Source of the DNA: an uncultured Clostridia bacterium
GTDB lineage: Bacteria > Bacillota > Clostridia > TANB77 > CAG-508
NCBI GenBank assembly: GCA_934122385.1
Contig: CAKOWP010000005.1
Span: forward strand, 1-45,271
Direction of reading: 5' to 3'
DNA length: 45,271 nucleotides
Translations under genes and position numbers: made by a program
In this document: positions 41,106-45,271 of the stretch, piece by piece
Layout: the number at the start of each line of letters is the position of its first letter
Numbering within the stretch: position 1 is the stretch's first letter
The notes under the pieces: model-generated
Databases searched by the model: none
The model's input: the letters and a program-made list of their open reading frames with translations, nothing else
What the model was told of the DNA's origin: nothing

Positions 41106-43658
41106 ATGCCAAACAGTAGTAATAGAAACAATAGATATCAAAAAAATACAAGCAAAACAAGGACAAACAATACAAGAACAAATACAAAAAGACCAAGCAA
41201 TAAAACAACAGCAAAAGCACACAAAAAGAAAAAAATGAATCCAAAATTCAAAATGTTCTTAAAAATATTATTAGTAATATTCTTACTTTTATGTGTAGTA
41301 GGAGCAGGTATAGTTGCAGCAATGTTTTTCGGATTATTTGGTGACCAATTCGAAATAACAAAAGAAGAACTAATAGTAGGAAATTCTAATACAATAGTTT
41401 TAGACAGAGACGGAAATGAAATCGCAAATTTAAGTAGTGACGAAAAAAGAAAAACAATATCATTAAGTGAAATGTCACCATATTTACCAAAGGCCTATGT
41501 GGCAATAGAAGATAAAAGATTTTACTCACATAATGGTGTAGATATAAAAAGAACAGCAGGAGCAATACTAGGAGCAGTAACAGGAAATTCTTCTTATGGA
41601 GGAAGTTCAATAACACAACAATTGGTAAAAAATATAACAAAAGATAAAGCTAGGTCAGGAGTTGCCGGTGTAGTAAGGAAAATGAAAGAATGGTCAAAAG
41701 CCGTACAAGTAGAAAGAATGATATCAAAAGACCAAATTCTTGAATTATACTTGAATATAATATTTGTAGGCGGAAATGAACTTCACGGAGTTGAACTTGC
41801 ATCACAATATTATTTTAATAAGAGTGCAAAAGACTTAGATTTAGCAGAATGTGCGTTTTTAGCAGGAATTAATAATTCACCAAATGCATATAATCCATAT
41901 GATACATCACTAGACCAAGAGAAAACAGCAAATTTAAGAAAAGAAAGAACACTAACAGTTTTAAAAGAAATGAAATCTCAAGGTATGATAGAAAATGAAG
42001 ACGAATATAATGCAGCAGTTGCAAAAGTTGAGGCTGGCTTAACATTTGAAAAAGGATACTCAGGCGCATCAAATTATTCATATCATACAGATGCAACAAT
42101 AAAACAAGTAATTGAACAAGTAATGGAAGAAAAAAATATTTCAAGAGATTTAGCTGAAAATTATGTTTATAGTAGCGGATTAACAATATATTCAACAGAA
42201 GATTCAAAAGTTCAAGCAAGAGTTGAAGAAGAATTAGCTAAGACAAAATATCAAATTTCAGGAAAAGAGAAAAATCCTGATGGAACATTAAAAAATGACC
42301 ATACTCAAGCAGGAATTGTAATAATAGACAATGAAACAAGCCAAGTAGTTGCAGTAGGTGGAAATTTAGGAGAACAAAAAACAGTAGGATTATTAAACAG
42401 AGGAACACAAGCGGTAAGACAAACAGGTTCTTCTATGAAACCATTAGCTGATATAGTTCCAGGATTACAAGAAAAAGTAATTACTGCAGCAACAATATAT
42501 GACGATTCAACAACAGATTTTGGTGGAGGATATAAACCAGGTGATTACAACGATCCAAAAGGACTTATAAATATAAGAAGTTGTATTAGAACATCTCAAA
42601 ATATACCTATGGTAAAAGTAATGATGGAATTAACACCAAAGAAATCAATAGAATATTTGAAAAAAATGGGAATAACAACATTAGATGATGACAAAGATAA
42701 TAATCCATCACTTTCAATAGGTGGATTAAGTAATGGTATTACACCATTAGAGATGGCCGGAGCATATGCTTCAATTGCAAATGACGGTGTTTATACAACA
42801 CCAATACTTTATACAAAAGTAGTAGATAGCAATGGAAATGTAGTGTTAGAACCAAAACAAGAAAAAACAAAAGTTATTTCAGAACAAAATGCATATTTAA
42901 CAAGGTCAATTGTTAAAGAACCTACACAAAGTGGTGGTACAGCAACATATTGCGCAATCCCTGGAATGGAAACTTGTGCAAAAACAGGTTCAACAGATGA
43001 CTATAAAGATAGATGGCTTTGTGGAATGACACCATATTATACAGCTGCTTGTTGGTGGGGATATGATTCTCCTGAACCATTAAAATTAGGAAAAACAGTT
43101 TATAGTGTAGATGGAAGAAACCCAGCAGGACAGATATGGTCATCAATTATGAAAGATATTCATAAAGGCTTAACAAACAAAAACTTTAATACACCATCAA
43201 CTGGTATAGTAACAAAAACAGTATGTAAAGATACAGGATGTATTGCAACAACAACATGCACTAACACATATTCAGAAATATTTACAGCAGACAATATTCC
43301 AGAAACTTGCCAAGGTCACGGAGTACAAAAAATATGTACAGAATCTGGAAAAGTTGCAAATGAATATTGCCCAGCTGACAAAGTTAAGACTGTAAGTTAC
43401 GGCGGAGTTATTCCAAAAGAACAATTAAAGTTATGGAATACACTTAAACAGCCAAAAGTTGCTAGTGAAAAAATAGAAGATGTATGTACAATTCATACAA
43501 AACCAGTAGAGAAACCAGCAGAGACACCGGTTGCTCCTGCAACAAATACAACAACAAATAATACTGTAGAGAATAAAACAAATACAACAACAGGACCTAA
43601 TAATACGACAGAGAAACCTAATAAGAATGATACTGCTGTGGATGAGACTACAGAGTAA
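41106..43658 (+). CDS. pbp1A: Class A penicillin-binding protein (PBP1A-type)
   Basis: An 850-residue bifunctional peptidoglycan synthase. A basic asparagine- and threonine-rich cytoplasmic tail of about 55 residues, a membrane segment (about 56-80), a GT51 domain with EDKRFYSHNGVDIKR and YGGSSITQQLVKN, and a transpeptidase domain with TGSSMKPL (catalytic serine), TSQN and KTGSTDDYKDRW are present. A cysteine-containing C-terminal region (CKDTGC, CTNTYS) and a threonine/asparagine/proline-rich tail follow. AAGGAGGT precedes the start. Confidence 0.96.
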   Translation: MPNSSNRNNRYQKNTSKTRTNNTRTNTKRPSNKTTAKAHKKKKMNPKFKMFLKILLVIFLLLCVVGAGIVAAMFFGLFGDQFEITKEELIVGNSNTIVLDRDGNEIANLSSDEKRKTISLSEMSPYLPKAYVAIEDKRFYSHNGVDIKRTAGAILGAVTGNSSYGGSSITQQLVKNITKDKARSGVAGVVRKMKEWSKAVQVERMISKDQILELYLNIIFVGGNELHGVELASQYYFNKSAKDLDLAECAFLAGINNSPNAYNPYDTSLDQEKTANLRKERTLTVLKEMKSQGMIENEDEYNAAVAKVEAGLTFEKGYSGASNYSYHTDATIKQVIEQVMEEKNISRDLAENYVYSSGLTIYSTEDSKVQARVEEELAKTKYQISGKEKNPDGTLKNDHTQAGIVIIDNETSQVVAVGGNLGEQKTVGLLNRGTQAVRQTGSSMKPLADIVPGLQEKVITAATIYDDSTTDFGGGYKPGDYNDPKGLINIRSCIRTSQNIPMVKVMMELTPKKSIEYLKKMGITTLDDDKDNNPSLSIGGLSNGITPLEMAGAYASIANDGVYTTPILYTKVVDSNGNVVLEPKQEKTKVISEQNAYLTRSIVKEPTQSGGTATYCAIPGMETCAKTGSTDDYKDRWLCGMTPYYTAACWWGYDSPEPLKLGKTVYSVDGRNPAGQIWSSIMKDIHKGLTNKNFNTPSTGIVTKTVCKDTGCIATTTCTNTYSEIFTADNIPETCQGHGVQKICTESGKVANEYCPADKVKTVSYGGVIPKEQLKLWNTLKQPKVASEKIEDVCTIHTKPVEKPAETPVAPATNTTTNNTVENKTNTTTGPNNTTEKPNKNDTAVDETTE

Positions 43659-43663
43659 TAAAA

Positions 43664-43712
43664 GCACATACTGATGCTGTAACAAGCAAGCTTTAACAGC
43701 ATCAGTGCTCGC
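43664..43712 (+). terminator. Hairpin after the PBP gene
   Basis: ACTGATGCTGT pairs with ACAGCATCAGT, and outer GCAC with GTGC, around a loop that includes AAGCTT. No T run follows, so termination is uncertain. Confidence 0.5.
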
Positions 43713-43765
43713 CAAAATTTAATTCTTTTGCAACTATATAGAAATAAAAAAAGAAAGGAACAAAA

Positions 43766-45160
43766 ATGGACATATTTTTTTATAATACATTAACAAGAAA
43801 AAAAGACAAATTTGAACCATTAGATCCATCAGAAATAAGAATATATTCTTGTGGACCAACAGTATATAAAGATGCAACAATAGGAAATATGAGAACAAAT
43901 ATATTTCAAGATGTATTAAGAAGAACATTACGTTACAATGGATATAAAATAAAACATGTAATGAACATAACAGATGTTGGGCATCTAGTATCAGATGGTG
44001 ATGATGGCGAAGACAAAATGTTAAAATCAGCTAGAGAAGAGCACAAAACACCATTACAAATAGCAGAACATTATACAAAATTGTTTTTTGACGATTTAAA
44101 ATCATTAAATGTAGAAACACCAGAAATAGTATGTAAGGCAACAGACAATATAAAAGAAATGCTTGAATATGTTGAAAAACTAATGGAAAATGGATATGCC
44201 TACGAAACATCAACTGCAATTTATTTTGATATATCAAAGTTAGACAAATACCCAATATTATCAAACTTAGATGTAGAAAATCAAAAAGCAGGTGCAAGGG
44301 TTGAAGTAGACCCAGAAAAAAGAAATCCACATGATTTTGCATTATGGATAAAAGCCCCAGAAAATCATTTAATGAAATGGGATAGCCCTTGGGGACCAAG
44401 TTACCCAGGATGGCATATAGAATGTTCAGCAATGGGACAAAAATATTTAGGAGACCAATTTGATATACATACAGGTGGAATAGATTTAATACCAACACAT
44501 CACGAAAATGAAATTGCACAAAGCAAAGGAAAATGTGGCAAAATTCCAGCAAGATATTGGCTACATGGAGAATATCTACTTATAAACGGCGGAAAAATGT
44601 CAAAATCATTAGGAAATGTATATTTAGTAAAAGATATAAAAGAAAGAGGATATGACCCTATTGTATATAAATTATTCAGCTATTCTTGCCATTACAGAAA
44701 CAAATTAAACTTCACATGGGAAGGAATAGATGCAGCATCTAAGTCATTAGAGAGATTACGTAATAGTTATCAAATAAACTTGAATGGAACAGATGAATTA
44801 ACAGCAGAAGACAGGGAAAAATTAGCAAAAATAGAAGAGAACTTCCATAAAGCAATAAATGACGATTTGAATATGCCACTTGCAATGAGCTTTGTTTGGG
44901 AAGTTGCAAGATTCGAAAAGAAGAATCCAGAAGTTGCAAAATTACTTGCAAAATTTGACACAGTTCTTGGAATCAAAATTGATGAAGTGAATTCAGAAAA
45001 AGAAGAAATTCCACAGGAAATTTTAGAGTTAGTTGAACAAAGAAAAACTGCAAGAGAAAATAAAGATTGGGCTAAATCAGATGAATTGAGAGACTTAATT
45101 AATCAAAAAGGATATAGTGTTAAAGATACAAAAGAGGGACAAATAATATCAAAAAATTAA
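43766..45160 (+). CDS. cysS: Cysteinyl-tRNA synthetase
   Basis: A 464-residue class I synthetase charging tRNA-Cys. YSCGPTVYKDATIGNMRTN holds the zinc cysteine and the HIGH-like motif, which reads TIGN rather than HIGN or HIGH. IECSAM, HTGGIDLIPTHHENE and GGKMSKSLGN (KMSKS) follow, then the DALR-type helical domain. AAAGGAAC is a modest ribosome binding site. The gene is complete and followed by a terminator. Confidence 0.95.
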   Translation: MDIFFYNTLTRKKDKFEPLDPSEIRIYSCGPTVYKDATIGNMRTNIFQDVLRRTLRYNGYKIKHVMNITDVGHLVSDGDDGEDKMLKSAREEHKTPLQIAEHYTKLFFDDLKSLNVETPEIVCKATDNIKEMLEYVEKLMENGYAYETSTAIYFDISKLDKYPILSNLDVENQKAGARVEVDPEKRNPHDFALWIKAPENHLMKWDSPWGPSYPGWHIECSAMGQKYLGDQFDIHTGGIDLIPTHHENEIAQSKGKCGKIPARYWLHGEYLLINGGKMSKSLGNVYLVKDIKERGYDPIVYKLFSYSCHYRNKLNFTWEGIDAASKSLERLRNSYQINLNGTDELTAEDREKLAKIEENFHKAINDDLNMPLAMSFVWEVARFEKKNPEVAKLLAKFDTVLGIKIDEVNSEKEEIPQEILELVEQRKTARENKDWAKSDELRDLINQKGYSVKDTKEGQIISKN

Positions 45161-45167
45161 TCTTTAT

Positions 45168-45197
45168 AAAGATAAGGCAATAAGCTTTATCTTTTTT
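45168..45197 (+). terminator. Intrinsic terminator after cysS
   Basis: AAAGATAAGGC pairs with GCTTTATCTTT, followed by TTT. Confidence 0.85.
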
Positions 45198-45271
45198 CGG
45201 CTGAAAGTCAATAGTTGGGGTGGAAAACTTTGAAAGTTTTCTGCTCCAATATTTTTATGCATTTTTAAAAT

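Overview
This window looks like a chromosome segment of an uncultured, spore-forming, very AT-rich member of the Clostridia (low-GC Firmicutes). The evidence is strong A/T codon bias, clostridial gene order (era-yqzL-recO; rimP-nusA-rnpM-ylxQ-infB-rbfA-nrnA-truB), GGAGG-type ribosome binding sites with frequent TTG and GTG starts, and sporulation genes (alpha/beta SASP, spoIVB, spoVG). No rRNA, tRNA, CRISPR array or autonomous insertion sequence was seen.

Layout. 1-4988: rplU-rpmA behind an L21-leader-like region, a GT4 glycosyltransferase, then era-yqzL-recO. 4989-7910: long-form hpf, a small membrane protein, a minus-strand SASP gene, a frameshifted HAD phosphatase, and two copies of a 233-bp MITE-like element. 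8127-20586: the main accessory locus, a Tad/Flp-type secretion machine of monoderm style. It has a CpaB-like SAF protein, two CpaE-like proteins, a CpaF/TadA ATPase, a fused TadB/TadC-like platform, five short pilin-like proteins of one family, a pair of TMADR minor-pilin-like proteins and a 531-aa candidate tip protein. 20745-25294: a two-gene unit (unknown 656-aa protein plus a TelA-like protein) and a frameshifted spoIVB. 25426-30065: murC (minus), a 410-bp palindromic element, spoVG behind a sigma-H-like promoter, an XRE regulator facing a prepilin-like gene across operator-like palindromes, and asd (minus). 30281-45160: a GT2 glycosyltransferase, the rimP-to-truB translation and RNA cluster, a lineage-restricted unknown protein, a class A penicillin-binding protein and cysS.

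How the genes work together. Most of the window is housekeeping: ribosome assembly and hibernation, translation initiation, RNA decay, cell wall synthesis and lysine/threonine-branch metabolism. The Tad-like locus should build a surface fibre or secretion pseudopilus. Its pilin-like subunits start directly with a hydrophobic helix and have no visible basic leader or cleavage glycine, and no prepilin peptidase is encoded nearby, which is unusual.

Non-coding structure is rich: two MITE-like families, and a family of GGGGACG-containing hairpins in intergenic regions of the housekeeping operons with one visible compensatory base change. Two genes (the HAD phosphatase and spoIVB) each carry one extra C directly before a conserved glycine codon. 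These are either real mutations or a repeated assembly error.
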